Positions 1 through 10,549 of a stretch of 64,000 nucleotides of DNA are shown here, piece after piece. The position numbers and the translations under genes are program-made. The stretch is from Doryteuthis pealeii (lineage: Eukaryota > Mollusca > Cephalopoda > Myopsida > Loliginidae), in assembly GCA_023376005.1 (NCBI GenBank), contig CM042150.1:77088296-77152295 (forward strand). Reading direction: 5' to 3'. The first letter of the stretch is position 1. Every line of letters begins with the position of its first letter. The notes below the pieces were generated by a model. The model did not search any database. It saw only the letters and a program-made list of their open reading frames with translations, and was not told the DNA's origin.

Positions 1-130
1 TGTAATGAAACCCAGGGATAAGAGTATCCATGCCTTTCCAAGAGATTTCAGTGCAAAATTAATATAAACAACCTCTGCTGGAATTCGAACTCGAGCCGCC
101 GATAAACGTTTTGCCTCCATGCGTCTTCAT
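1..130 (-). mobile_element. SINE family A, partial, cut by window edge
   Basis: Read on the minus strand, this holds the B-box-like part of a tRNA-derived head (GAGTTCGAATTCCAGC around 80-97) followed by the family A body (phrases matching 'ggtattagtgcg' and 'aaaggcatgaat' in other copies). The A-box end is hard to recognise beyond about 128. The 3' part lies outside the window. Confidence 0.45.
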
Positions 131-1080
131 GGTAATGAGAGCAGTGTGTAAAAATACCACAAAGGTGGTAGATTATGCCAATGGAGGCGGGAACTAGTAC
201 GATTATGTTCTTGACGGAGCTGGCGATGGAGAGGAGTAGATGTAGCTGTTGGGGTAGGAGTGGTTGTTACTGGCATACATACGCGGCTGTTGAAGATATG
301 GCGGCGACGACGGCGGCGATTTTGTGGTAGGTAAAAGCTGGTTCTGCTTTTTGCTCTTACTTGCATCAGAGGGAGTTGGGAAAGCCAAGATTGACAGCGA
401 AATGATAAAGAAATCCGACCTCGTGAGAAAGTAGGATAGGTTCATATGCATGTATACATCTATGTATGCAATGTGCACTAGTGCTGGCAGCAGCAGGTGC
501 ATGGGGTTTTGAAAGAGGGCCTCCTTGTCACACGGCAGACGACAACGAGATGCTTGCTTAAAATAATAAAAAACATTCTAAATTAACAAGAGATTTTTCT
601 TCTCTTTACCTGGTTTATAAAGCTTATTGACAATTTAATTTGAAAATCGCGAATTTCACTCGCTTTCAAACAAAGATGATCGTTAGCTACACAGTAAAAA
701 CGTCGCTGTATGAAAAAAAAAACTGAGTTATTTAGGGATTTGCCACGCTTAAGAGAAATTGGCCCAAAGCCAAAAGTCTTAGGAACCCAATAAAGACCGA
801 TATAATTCCACAGTATTAATTTCGACTGTTAGCTAAGTATTCGTCTATGGAAAGGCTCTCAATATATATGCATAAAGGCATGAACTTGCGCTGACACATG
901 GGTTTAAGTTTTGAGTACCAGTGTAGACTTGGAGAGGCGCCTCGCATGATATATTTATTTGCAACTTGGGTTAACATACCATTTTTAGTGAGCTTGATAC
1001 TTACTGGGTGCCTCATGCCTCTATCCTTGTGATAAACTAAATCTAATGTATTACTTAACGCTAGCTACCAATCGTCCTAG
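131..1080. other. No gene recognised
   Basis: The first ~400 bases are less AT-rich than the rest and contain short CGG/CGA-rich runs (about 299-325), which give arginine- or serine/proline-rich frames on the minus strand (127-366, 203-502). These overlap each other, have no recognisable domain and look like chance frames. From about 540 on I see only AT-rich unique sequence. Confidence 0.4.
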
Positions 1081-1184
1081 AGTGAGGTAAACAAAATAAA
1101 TGTATATAGGTCTAAAACTGACACAGTAAATGTTTGTACATACTTATATATTAATACTCCTACTTAATACTAATCATTTATGCA

Positions 1185-1560
1185 CAATTATATTTACCGT
1201 AACTTTAAAAAAAATTAATAATGATAATTGGCTTGAATAAACTTATATGGTTTCAAGTATTCCTATCTAACACTAATAATTCGTAAGCAGTTATATGGTT
1301 TCAAGTAAATAATGATAGTCCTTAGTAATCAATTATAGCTTTAAGTAAATAGTCTTAATAATAAAAAATGCACATTGTTATATAGTATCTATCATTCCAA
1401 TCTAATACAAATGATTTTCAAACGGCAATATTTAAACCCTAGACGGGGCCCTAACAAATAATACCACTACAGGTCAGAGTAACCCTGTGAGTACGTTTAA
1501 TGAATGAGTACTCCACACTCTCCAGGGCTCCAGTGTGCCTCATTACTGGATCCAGTTTTG
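1185..1560 (-). repeat. Dispersed repeat family D, reverse orientation
   Basis: From low to high coordinate this copy shows two or three ~50-bp units built on 'ggtttcaagtattcctatc' (about 1250, 1298 and a weaker one near 1335), then the D core ('taccactacaggtcagagt' near 1462, 'tccacactctccagggctcc' near 1513). The same order, in one strand or the other, recurs at 26835, 33375, 59120 and 60945. No coding frame is evident. It is probably an old non-autonomous retroelement; the class is not certain. Confidence 0.55.
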
Positions 1561-1588
1561 TCGTTATTAATGATTTATTAAATAATAA

Positions 1589-1622
1589 GCGCGGAGGGGT
1601 TGGTAAAATATATATATATGTA
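1589..1622 (+). repeat. Orphan SINE-A 3' tail with short (TA)n
   Basis: The string GCGCGGAGGGGTTGGTA followed by TA repeats matches the 3' ends of full SINE A copies at 16282, 21293 and (reversed) 6727. The preceding SINE body is not recognisable here. Confidence 0.45.
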
Positions 1623-1666
1623 TATGTAATTGTAATTTGCTTGAAGCATTGTTAAATATGTTATTA

Positions 1667-1856
1667 TATATTAATGATTTGAAGGCAATTACAATGCATA
1701 TAAAAAATAAAATCAAAAAGATGTTTTTATGTCTTATCGATTTTTTATGTCTTATCGATTTCAAAGTAAAACTTTAAAGTTTACTTTGAAATCGATAAGA
1801 CATAAAAACATCTTTTTGTTTTTATTTTTTATATACATTGTAATTGCCTTCAAATC

Positions 1857-1866
<10 letters not shown>
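1667..1866. repeat. Near-perfect fold-back (hairpin) element
   Basis: The two arms are reverse complements about the centre ACTTTAAAGT (1771-1780). The left arm runs from 1667, the right arm to 1866. The arms differ mainly because the left one carries a direct duplication of an 18-base unit (TTTTTATGTCTTATCGAT, near 1725 and 1741). It has no coding capacity and lies directly beside a (TA)n tract. It resembles a fold-back MITE or a recent template-switch product. Confidence 0.75.

Positions 1867-1898
<32 letters not shown>
1858..1898. repeat. (TA)n microsatellite
   Basis: Uninterrupted TA dinucleotides, directly after the fold-back arm. Two further TA tracts follow at 2099-2144 and 2341-2362. 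Confidence 0.95.
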
Positions 1899-1903
<5 letters not shown>

Positions 1904-2095
1904 GTTTGAACTCGAGTGACAATTCTTGTCTACGTTTTTGTTCAATCCTTTCAAGGTGTCTGGCCATCTTTTTGGTGTCAGGGTGGAACTGGTGTAGCAA
2001 TCCACCAAAGGTTTATCTACGGGCGCTTTCGGCATGTCGATCTGCCATCTTCAGGTTGGAAACTGATGGTATGTTTCGTGGTGTCTCGTTTTTAA

Positions 2096-2147
<52 letters not shown>

Positions 2148-2340
2148 AAAAGGCCTTAAATACCATGGGTATCGTGGTTATGGACCATTTCCATTTAATT
2201 TCCCAAATAAATTTGCTCTGTTTACAATAATTAAACATTGAGCTCTCATACGGAACCTGAACTCTACAACAAACTACGGGTAGAGAATTAGGACCCACCT
2301 AGAATCACCTTGTACCAAGAAACTTGGTACCGCACCAAAG
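1899..2340. other. Unrecognised segment between TA tracts
   Basis: The part between 1899 and 2096 is less AT-rich than its surroundings. Its only open frames exist because they run into the TA repeats (tyrosine/isoleucine alternation), so I do not call a gene. The second part (2145-2340) contains a small hairpin built on GTACCAAG/CTTGGTAC near 2314-2331. Confidence 0.4.
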
Positions 2341-2721
2341 TATATATATATATATATATATACCCATGCGAACATTTTTCAAAAATCTCGGCTATAAATA
2401 TCTATGTAACGGCTTATTAAGAAATCTTTGTTTTTGTTTTTTACATTGAAAGCATCGGCTGGATTAAAATAGCTCCTGATAAAAGCCAATCAGAATGATT
2501 AGATGTATGGTTGTTATTTGATTCACTTCTCTGTGGAGTTTTTTAGCTGATGATCTCTTTTCGCTGTTACAATTGACGTACTCTTTATTTACTTTTTTTC
2601 TTTTCTTTTTTATTCTTCTCGTTTACATATCTAATCAGATATTCCAAGATGATACACTAGTGGAAAAACAGAGGAAGACATTTTTTACTATTTGACAAAG
2701 ATGATTTTATTGGAAGACATT

Positions 2722-2723
<2 letters not shown>

Positions 2724-2796
<73 letters not shown>
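2724..2796. repeat. Compound (CA)n(TA)n microsatellite
   Basis: A CA run to about 2757 passes directly into a TA run. Confidence 0.95.
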
Positions 2797-2798
<2 letters not shown>

Positions 2799-3088
2799 TT
2801 TTAATTTTTTTTAAGTATGAAGTCTTAATCTTGGTTTTATTTTTGTGAAAAGTTTATATGAGAAAATGATATCTACAGGTTTAGACAAAGCCTAGACCAC
2901 TCAGTGCTAATTAAGAAATTAATCCTGATATGTTTTGAAAGAAATGTTTTGGTGGAAGACAGGATTCTGAAAGTGCAACATCCGTCATTTCCTCCTTGTG
3001 ACGTGATCTTATTTCTTAAACTGAAAGTTCATGTCAAGATGTTAGGGTAACTATTTTGAAGAAAATTAACTGTTCATATATTGGTCAT

Positions 3089-3192
<104 letters not shown>

Positions 3193-3589
3193 TACTAATA
3201 ATAGTGTTAACATTTGGTAAAATATTTCAAAAAATTTGAGAAAATTATTTTAGAAATAAGTAAACTGTTTTTTCCACGAAATTAATTTAGCACGACAATG
3301 AAAACATGAATTTAAACAACATTTTAACCACCATTACTCTCTCAACAAGGTATTTTATTTTTTTCAAAAATAAGAAAAGCTGAGATATTCTCAGTGCCAG
3401 ATCTGTCAACCTGATTATTAATAAATAAATCTGAATTCCTTTTCCCGTGGCTCATTAAAATGAATGATACGCACGTGCAGAATACCAGCTCACTAATCTT
3501 TTGTGTTATAAAGTAACAGACAAAATAGTCGTAGCTCAGAGTGGCAGGAAGAAGGCAGTGTTGATGGGGGGGGGGTCAAGCAAGAATCG

Positions 3590-4110
3590 AACAATCGACG
3601 ACAGACCGGAGGGAAACGTTGAAGAAACGAATGCTCCAAGAACTTGTTTCAAGTTCCCCTAAAAATACCATGTTACTCGAATCCAAATGATTTCTCAAGT
3701 GACTCGTATCTCTCGTATTTCCTCTTTTCCAACGACTTCAGAGAAAATAATGGTCCAATTTAGAAAGATTCCTGCTGTTGATTCGATCTTCCCGACTAAA
3801 AGACTTCGCATCCATTTCCTTGTGATCAGCGTCTGTTTCTGCTGCGTAACACTACGAGTGTACAAGAGCAAATGAGAACAAAGTTCCTGTCACATCAGCT
3901 ATGGTAATTGGTCCACTCTAGTTGAGAACCTTGACAACAGGCATCTTACCAATAACAATGCTTTCTCCTTCTTTGAAAACACCCACAGGACCACTCTCAA
4001 GGATAATGATAATAGCAAATGACATAAGAGGAAGAATGACAACACAATTCCATAAAATTCTGAGCAGACCTTTAGCTCCAGTCGTAGAAACCGTGCCTAC
4101 CGTGTTTTAA
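3590..4110. other. Coding-like island, not recognised
   Basis: This stretch is richer in mixed codon-like sequence than its flanks. On the minus strand, 3930-4110 reads open as a hydrophobic segment (about 'FAIIIILESGPVGVFKEG') and is then broken by a stop. The plus strand has two 62-aa frames. There is no start or splice context that decides between strands. It could be an old processed pseudogene or transposon fragment. Confidence 0.25.
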
Positions 4111-4218
4111 ACGTTCTAGTTATGCCTAATCAGCCACGAAAATGCCTGCAGTCAATATAGATCTTTATATTTATTCAGGGAGTCAAGTCATAATAAGATG
4201 AGTTATAGAAAGTCAATA

Positions 4219-4335
4219 GCTCTCGTAGCTTAGGTGGTAAAGCAACTGGTACAGACAAATACGTTTTCTACATTGTCGGAAAGTGTGTGGGAGCTTAATC
4301 GGTATTATTTTTCCGATACTCTGTTTCTCGCTGTT
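4219..4335 (+). mobile_element. SINE-like element family F (tRNA-like head)
   Basis: The head 'TCTCGTAGCTTAGGTGGTAA' has an A-box-like form (TAGCTTAGGTGG). A second copy at 54515 shares this head and a later block (cgtt(t)ctcg(c/t)tgttg). The B box is degraded here. The pairing of two diverged copies supports a retroposed family. Confidence 0.5.
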
Positions 4336-4483
4336 GCAGAAATAACGATCCGATCAAGTTGCCATAAAAATGTATTAAAAGAAGATGAAAGAATATACTA
4401 ATCAAAATTTATTAAAAAAATAAAAATAAAGTATGTTAAAGATACGACGTAAAGTTTTATCGGTCGGATATTTATGAATCCCA

Positions 4484-4551
4484 TGGAGGAGGAGGGGAAG
4501 AAGGAGGAGAAGAAGAAGAAGGGAAAGAAGAAGAAAAAGAAGAAGAGGAAA
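4484..4551. repeat. Purine tract, (GGA/GAA)-rich
   Basis: About 68 bases are almost entirely G and A on the plus strand (gaggagg...aagaagaag). It is low-complexity, triplet-biased sequence. Confidence 0.9.
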
Positions 4552-5225
4552 TTATTTTAAATAATTTTATATCTCTCTGTTTTTCTTTGCATTTAGAAAT
4601 TTGTCTCGAAACTTTATCTTGGTCATAATTGATGAGACGTCTGCAAGCAAGAACCCCCCCCCACGAACTATAACGTCTCCAAGTCTACGGATTTACAGAC
4701 AAACAAGATTTAGCCCCAGTTAAATTTCAGTTTCTACTGACTATCTATCTTAAGTTTCAATTATTTTACGTTGATTTTACTTTCAAATCGTAACACATTG
4801 CAAACATGGCGCTATTTCTTATCCAAAATCACATGACAACATTTAGCATATCTTCAGATAAGCCATCAAATACGTCTGTTTGGTAGGCTAGAAAACGTTG
4901 TTTTATTACACACGCGCATACATATATATATTGATGACAATTTCTATATCTATTTTAATAGAGAAAATAACTATAAAATATAAAGCTTTAGTTTATGATT
5001 TTACCTTTTTTTTTTAGCTTTTTATATCTACCGTGTTTTAAACGTTCTAGTTATTAATTATGCTTTGCTTGGACACAATGGATAAGGCATCCATTAAGAA
5101 CTGAGCTCGCTAGTGATTATATGCTAAACCTGTTTGCTGATAATGAGGAAGGACATAAATTATCAAATATTTCAAATTCAACATATGAATGTCAAGATGG
5201 TGAACCCAAAGAATAGCTTCATCTC

Positions 5226-5560
5226 ATGTGTCTTTATAATTGGAACTACACACTGATGCGGCTTTCTGTTTTTAACAGATTCTGGAAGCAACACCTCCCA
5301 AAAGAGAGGTTGTCCAACCACTTATCTGCCATTTCACAACCCATTCAAGTAAGACAGGCCAGATATGCTGTGTGTAAGAACGAACTCTTTAATGATGTTC
5401 TCCTATCGTCTCCTACACATACATAAACCAGTGTTAGCCGACTGGTAAAATCTTACACTCATCAGTTCTGTGCAGGCATTAGAGGACTTATCAAAAGCGA
5501 TGGCCGATAGTGACAGATGAAGACAAAGGGAATTAGTCCTGTCTTCGTCACGCCTTAATA
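5226..5560 (+). pseudogene. LINE reverse-transcriptase C-terminal remnant
   Basis: The frame from 5226 reads through NYTLMRLSVFNRFWKQH, then QVRQARYAVCKNELFNDVLL, then a stop near 5424. The same frame continues past it as VSRLVKSYTHQFC. This matches block by block the end of LINE ORF2 proteins, where one expects a 'DG.YTRMLR' block, a 'R.AGHC.RS..EL.SDVLLW.P.HG' block and a 'GRP..TY..QLC.D.G' block. The related copy at 14412-14740 shows the same order. In-frame stops and substituted key residues show that it is dead. It is probably a 5'-truncated copy, as is usual for LINEs. The exact clade is not assigned. Confidence 0.75.
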
Positions 5561-6041
5561 ATGATACCTTCAGTTATAAATACCAATAATGTTTGATGTT
5601 CAGCTCTCAAACTTGATTTGTATACTTAATGAACCCAACTGGTATTAAAAGGATTTTATTTTGGTTTTACATAGAGAGAAGGTATCTATATCAAGAAACA
5701 ATCAGTGCGAAGCAATGTTGCTGCAACATGTAATAAATCGTACAGAAATTAAATTTCAAAGCATCAGAGGAAACAATTATTGAATTAATTGTCTTAATTA
5801 AATTATAGTAGACCTTTAATCAAATATTACCAATTAGGTTTATAGGTAATCCTTTAAGCTGGATATTTAAAATAATTACATAGCGTTATTGCCAATAATC
5901 CGGCTAAAAAGGATTAAATCAATAAATCTCTAAAGTGTGAGTAACTTAAATTAAAACCATTGTATTAATAGTGGACAAAGGTTTTATGTAACTTTCACGT
6001 GAAGGAATGGGATAGCTATATAGAAACGCTTTAAATATTTA

Positions 6042-6150
6042 TTGGTTTTAACGGCATGTCAAACCGATAACGGTAATTTTATATCTAGAGGTTAGGGAAT
6101 TGCGTCAATTTTAGGTTTACATTTACATTTGTTGTGTTCAAGATGTGTAT
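6042..6150 (+). repeat. Dispersed repeat family E
   Basis: It begins 'ggttttaacggcatgtcaaa' and continues with a 'atatct(a/t)gag..taggg' block. It aligns with 7200-7300 and, more loosely, 14930-15030. The opening words are close to the reverse complement of the shared end module of family D, so E may be the reversed end of a related element. Confidence 0.5.
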
Positions 6151-6189
6151 CATTTGACGTGGTATTATCAAATACGAATTATTCTTAAA

Positions 6190-6310
6190 CAGATATATTT
6201 GAACCGGAGATGGGACACTAACATTTATTACCACTACGGATTAGAGTATTGACGATGAAGGATTATTACAGACTCCCCAAATCTGGAGCCTCAATATTTG
6301 ATGAAGTTTA
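6190..6310 (-). repeat. Family D fragment
   Basis: In the + direction it reads 'gggacactaacatttattac', 'tctggagcctc' and 'gatgaagtttaatg', which is the reversed D core and head as seen at 1440-1540 and 61180-61275. No subrepeats are evident on the left. Confidence 0.45.
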
Positions 6311-6677
6311 ATGTTCTACCAAGGACATACCATTTTTGGGTGGGTCTAATGCATCTTCACATTAAGGAAAAGAAGAAATGTATATTGAAGAAGAAATGTA
6401 TATTGAAGAAGAGATTGAAAATGTGTCCAATACTTCTTAGATATAACATGTCCGAATGTTTGCAATTCAAGCAAATTTCTTTAAATGCATGCGTTGATAT
6501 AATTTAACAAGTGTTGATAAGATTTGTTTAATATCAAAAAAGAACCAAAAATGTGGTAGCATCCTAACAATAAGACGTCGCTGGAAGAATCCATCGGATA
6601 TTTCTTGCTGCTGAATCAGTCATAGTAGAAATTTCGATAATACGTTTAACATTATAAGATAATAGCAAAAACATACC

Positions 6678-6726
<49 letters not shown>
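6678..6726. repeat. (TA)n tail of the adjacent SINE
   Basis: Pure TA repeats abut the 3' end of the minus-strand SINE A copy at 6727-7004. Confidence 0.9.
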
Positions 6727-6728
<2 letters not shown>

Positions 6729-7004
6729 AACCCCTCCGCACGAGCAGGATGCGCACAAGGTCAATTTCTTAAGCGGAGTTCAACAGGTTTGAATTCAGAT
6801 TTTTCCTTCTCCTAGACCGGTTACCTAACCAAGGTTACAGAGCCCAGTCTGCCCTACTATTTACCCATAGCTGGAGAGAGATTAGGATTCATACCTTTCC
6901 CGAGGGTTTTGGCGCTAAGTGAAATGCAATTAGCACGTCCAGGATTTGAACTCGGGGCGACGAGTTGATTTCCCATGACTTTAACCATTACACCACGCGC
7001 TTCC
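6727..7004 (-). mobile_element. SINE family A, full-length copy
   Basis: Read on the minus strand it starts GCGCGTGGTGTAATGGTTAA (A-box-like part of a tRNA head), followed by GAGTTCAAATCCTGG (B-box-like). The body has 'gctatgggtaaatagtaggg' and ends CGGAGGGGTTGG before (TA)n. The tRNA-like promoter would serve RNA polymerase III. This is the best-preserved copy here, about 278 bp plus tail. It fits the tRNA-derived SINEs known from octopus genomes, although I cannot assign the published subfamily name. Confidence 0.85.
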
Positions 7005-7199
7005 TTATATTATCGTATATAAGTCGATGCTTGAAGACATGCAAAGATTTGGAATCAATCGATGCATAAATTAGTTCGTAAGTCTAAAACTCTAACATAA
7101 TGGGAATGTCAATAAAGCAACATTTAAATCTAAAAATTATTATTTTGAATTAAATTTTTTTATGACCATGAATCAAAGGTGAATCTCTCCACAATTGGA

Positions 7200-7300
7200 T
7201 TCGATTGATTTTAACGGCATGTCAAACCACCTGAGCTAATTCATATCTTGAAGCTAGGGAATCAGGATCATATTTACATTTTCGTATTGTGCCTTAAGAG
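7200..7300 (+). repeat. Dispersed repeat family E
   Basis: Begins 'gattttaacggcatgtcaaa' and aligns with 6042-6150 for about 100 bases. Confidence 0.5.
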
Positions 7301-7354
7301 TTATTTTGTATATTTGTTTAACGAATACGAACAATTTGGGGGAAGATAGCAGGG

Positions 7355-7480
7355 ACTACCTCTCCAGTAATGGCAGGGAAGGAGTACTCGTACATTCCTC
7401 AGAGATCCTGAACTGAAACCTAACGTCAGTTTAATGTCAAACCCAGGACACCCTCTTCCCGAGACAGACGTATACACGAT
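7355..7480 (-). repeat. Family D head fragment
   Basis: The words 'aatggcagggaaggagtact' and 'cagtttaatgtcaaaccca' match the reversed D head at 37219-37350 ('atggcaaggagaagtac', 'cagtttagcgtcataccca'). Confidence 0.45.
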
Positions 7481-7518
7481 TATATCAGATAAATTGTACA
7501 TTTTTCTCGTCTTACATA

Positions 7519-7790
7519 TTCACGAGTAGGATGTGACATAAGGTCAATTTATGTATAGCGGTGTTTAACAAGTGTTAATTCAGAATTTTCCTTCTCGTAG
7601 ACCGGTTGTTTAACCAAGTTTAAAGAGTCCAGTTTGCCTTACTATTTGCCTATAGCTGGAGAGAGAATAGTGAATTCATATATTTCCCAAGAGTATTAGC
7701 GCTACAAAAAAATGCAAACAGCCTTGTCCAGGATTTGAACTCATCTCGCCATATCCATTTCCTCCGATGGCAACAATTACACCACCATTT
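7519..7790 (-). mobile_element. SINE family A, diverged copy
   Basis: It is colinear with 6727-7004 but more mutated. The B-box-like GAGTTCAAATCCTGG (reversed, near 7727-7742) is still intact, and the A-box end (GGTGGTGTAATTG) lies near 7771-7785. The TA tail is missing. Confidence 0.75.
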
Positions 7791-7799
7791 TTCTTCTTT

Positions 7800-9040
7800 G
7801 TGGATTTATCTATTTTGGTAACGATTACTGTTTATAATTTTTCATGCAAATTTTTGATAATGACAAAAATTGTAAAATAGCCATTATTCAGAAAAATTAA
7901 TTGAGTGGAAGAGATTTGGCTCCCGTTATCTCTGCAAAGTCCTGTCCTCTAACCCGACGTAGACGACTACTTCACTTAGTATCTAATAAGACTTTCTCTA
8001 CATTTTATCTTCCATTCTTTTTCTTTTTCTTTTTCTTTTTTTTTCCTTTGTCGAGCACAGCCCGTTCCCTTGTTGTCGGTATTAAGTTAGAAGCTCCACC
8101 CTGCCTTGCTGTCGTTGTCATTGTCAACATATCTTTCTTCAAGAAGAAACGTTGTGAATAAAGGTATTTCGCTTTGCCACCTCTTTACTGCCGCCAACAT
8201 CCGCTGTTTCCAATCAAGAAAAAATTAATGACTTGGCACAGAATTGACGCGGCAATAATAATGAAAATATTAATGCTAGTGTATAGCAGGGTTACTCAGC
8301 GTTGGCGGGGATTGTGGGTGTTTGGAATGTCTTTCGTAATTGTCATAAGGTTTTGTCTATTTATATCTTGTTTGTCTCTCGTTTAATACAGCAACTAATT
8401 AAACCTGCAAGAGAAAATGAATTGAAAAAGGTAAGAAAGAATTTCAGAAAACAAAAAGAATTCCTGCATGAAACTATATTAATAAAATATGTGAGAAGTG
8501 TTCCGAAAGTAATGCATTCTATTTATTTGAAAGGAAACTACAACGGATACAAGGAAGAAAATAACAGAGCAGTTTTTTTTAACTGGGATATTACCATAAT
8601 TGGCTACGAAATTGCACAAGGGTCTAGCATTCAAAACTAAAACCTACTTTGCAAACTACTTTTCAAAGAACTAAAATATAGATTGGAACGAAATCCTGTC
8701 CGATTCTAAATGGTATTTATTTATTTATCTCAATTTACACGTTGTCTTTATTGGTTATATAAATGTTACTTTGTATCGGGTAAGATTTTGTTTCAATCCT
8801 ATATAAAACAATAGACAAAGCCTTTGATAATAATAATAATATCATTTTGAGTAAGACAAACATATATTTGAATGTCATTGTGTGATGATTTCAGAACTTC
8901 GCCAGCATGCACAGAGAAACAAATAGACAGGCGGATATTATATTTAGATTTTTAGAACAGTTTTTACTATTTATAATATGTTCTGCTATATTCATAAGTA
9001 AATAGTGCTCAATATCTTGGATAGAGTGATTATATTTGAT
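7800..9040. other. No gene recognised
   Basis: It contains a C/T tract (8017-8047) and a 112-codon frame at 8302-8640 on the plus strand that resembles no family I know and shows no signal or splice context. Inside it, near 8500, the words 'tgttccgaaagtaatgca' resemble a mariner terminal repeat, but no partner was found. A short AATA run lies at 8830-8842. Confidence 0.35.
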
Positions 9041-9187
9041 TTAAGGTAGTGTGGACATGAAGTCGACGGTGCTTGACTACCGAGTTTCTCACCTATACGA
9101 TTTTCAAACCAAGTGGTTTGAAATCAGATGGACAAGAAACGCTCAGTAACTAAGCGCCGTTGACTTCATGCCTACGCTTATCTAACT
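9040..9187. repeat. Imperfect fold-back element
   Basis: 9056-9112 and 9113-9170 are diverged reverse complements around CAAACCAAGTGGTTTG (about 9105-9120). The outer ends are CATGAAGTCGACGG and CCGTTGACTTCATG. The similarity may extend a further ~15 bases on both sides. It has no coding capacity and is probably an old MITE-like hairpin. Confidence 0.6.
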
Positions 9188-9189
9188 TT

Positions 9190-9272
9190 ATATATATATA
9201 TATATATATATATAATGCATTATTTCCTTTTGAAAAGAAATAATGCATATTTCCTTTTGAAAAGAAATAATG
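9190..9272. repeat. (TA)n followed by a duplicated palindrome
   Basis: TA repeats to 9213 are followed by TTATTTCCTTTTGAAAAGAA, part of a near-perfect ~32-bp palindrome (TGCATTATTT...AAATAATGCA). A second, shortened copy follows at once, ending near 9272. Confidence 0.75.
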
Positions 9273-9916
9273 AGAGTAGCTGGATGCAAGTAAATTACAA
9301 ATTTGAAAGACAGAACTCGTATCTAAGAGCTGAAATTGGACGTGTATCATGTGAGCCATCAGAATCTAAGTTATCAGTTTATTGATTTATAAAACAAAAT
9401 ATGTGTTGTTTGATTGAAGACTTGTTTTTGTATTAAAAAAATTATTCTTTCAGTTGATTTTCTGCTTAAACCAAATACATTTCTTCATGATGGAAGTTGT
9501 GTCTCCTATTTCATCAAATGGACTTAAGATATATAGCATAGTAAAATAATGCCCACCATGATATATCGGTCACAGTATTGCAATACTAATGTTCACCTTT
9601 ATTCAAACTTAACTGGGATACATTTTAATATTGGAAACAAAATGCAAGTAGAGAGATGTAGAAGCAGACGAATTCCTTTAACTGACTCTCAGTTTCACGC
9701 TGAATATCTTTGGACACTAATAAAATTACATTGTTCGATTTTATCGGTGAATGTTACTATTTATCTGGATCTTGAAACTAATTATGATAACGAAGTCCTA
9801 CTGGCGTTTCACCACTAACCATGTTGCCCTCAAACACATCTGCAGAATCACCCTCAAGGATTAAAGGCATAGAGGAAAGAGCCAGAGGTCACTGCCATCA
9901 ATCCAAACTGCACGAC

Positions 9917-10010
9917 CTTGCCTGCCTATCCTGTATTAACCTTGTCAGCCACAAATCTGGATCCAGTCAACGTGGAACACTCCTTAATCCTCCTTCACAA
10001 AGCCAAGCCA
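9917..10010 (+). repeat. Dispersed repeat family I
   Basis: It shares 'ccttgcctgcct.tcctg', 'cagcca.' and 'ccttaatc' blocks, in order, with 13423-13525. The surrounding 75-aa frame (9821-10048) is cysteine- and serine-rich but is not conserved as protein between the two copies. Confidence 0.45.
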
Positions 10011-10289
10011 TGACTCTACTAATTAATGATTGGCTACACATCATCTAGTTATGATAATATTTATGTATATTTTGTATTCTATAAATATAAACTTTTGTCA
10101 CATTAAACAGATAGTTGTGTAGGTGGTGTGGTTAATATATGAACATACAACTCCGACACGCTTGTGGGACAAAACATTTTATATATCATAGCACCGAAAT
10201 AAGACAAGATACAATAACAATAAAATACATGTACATAAACATACAAGAGTAGAGATAAAAGGACTGGAGAGTCCGTACATACAAAATCA

Positions 10290-10530
10290 CTTACTAGTTA
10301 TGAGGGACCGAAGCCTCCAGGAGAGTAGCATAGCGTTGGGGACATAAGCCCCCACCGAGAAGGGTGTGACAATCGTCTAACCCATGTGGTTACCGACGAG
10401 AAGAGGTAGCAAAGAGGCAAAGAGTTTGGACCTCGCGCTTAAATACCAGACCAACCTGGTGGCCGGCACGGAAACCCAGCGGGAAGATAACTCTTCCAGG
10501 CAAAGGAAGATAATCCCAACAGTTGCTATT
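10290..10530. other. GC-rich, CpG-containing island, possibly a solo LTR
   Basis: About 240 bases are clearly richer in G+C than the flanks. From 10366 they read TGTGACAATCG, with a TATA-like TTAAATA near 10440, and then 'cccaacag' near 10515-10522. TG...CA-type ends with an internal TATA-like word would fit an LTR, but no target duplication or second LTR is visible. A 63-aa minus frame (10377-10568) is uninformative. Confidence 0.25.
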
Positions 10531-10549
10531 GTTTCATCTTCAATTTTCG

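Noticed and set aside
203..502. 99-codon minus frame starting with a hydrophobic stretch (possible signal peptide)
   Set aside because: Overlaps another long frame, ends in low-complexity Ser/Pro, and shows no conserved motif.
1729..2145. 138-codon frame and similar Tyr-Ile repeat proteins
   Set aside because: These are translations of (TA)n tracts; the same holds at 6564, 11452, 19493, 55726 and elsewhere.
8302..8640. 112-codon plus-strand frame without microsatellite
   Set aside because: Charged in the first half, but no recognisable family, no start context and no second copy to test conservation. I cannot support it as a gene.
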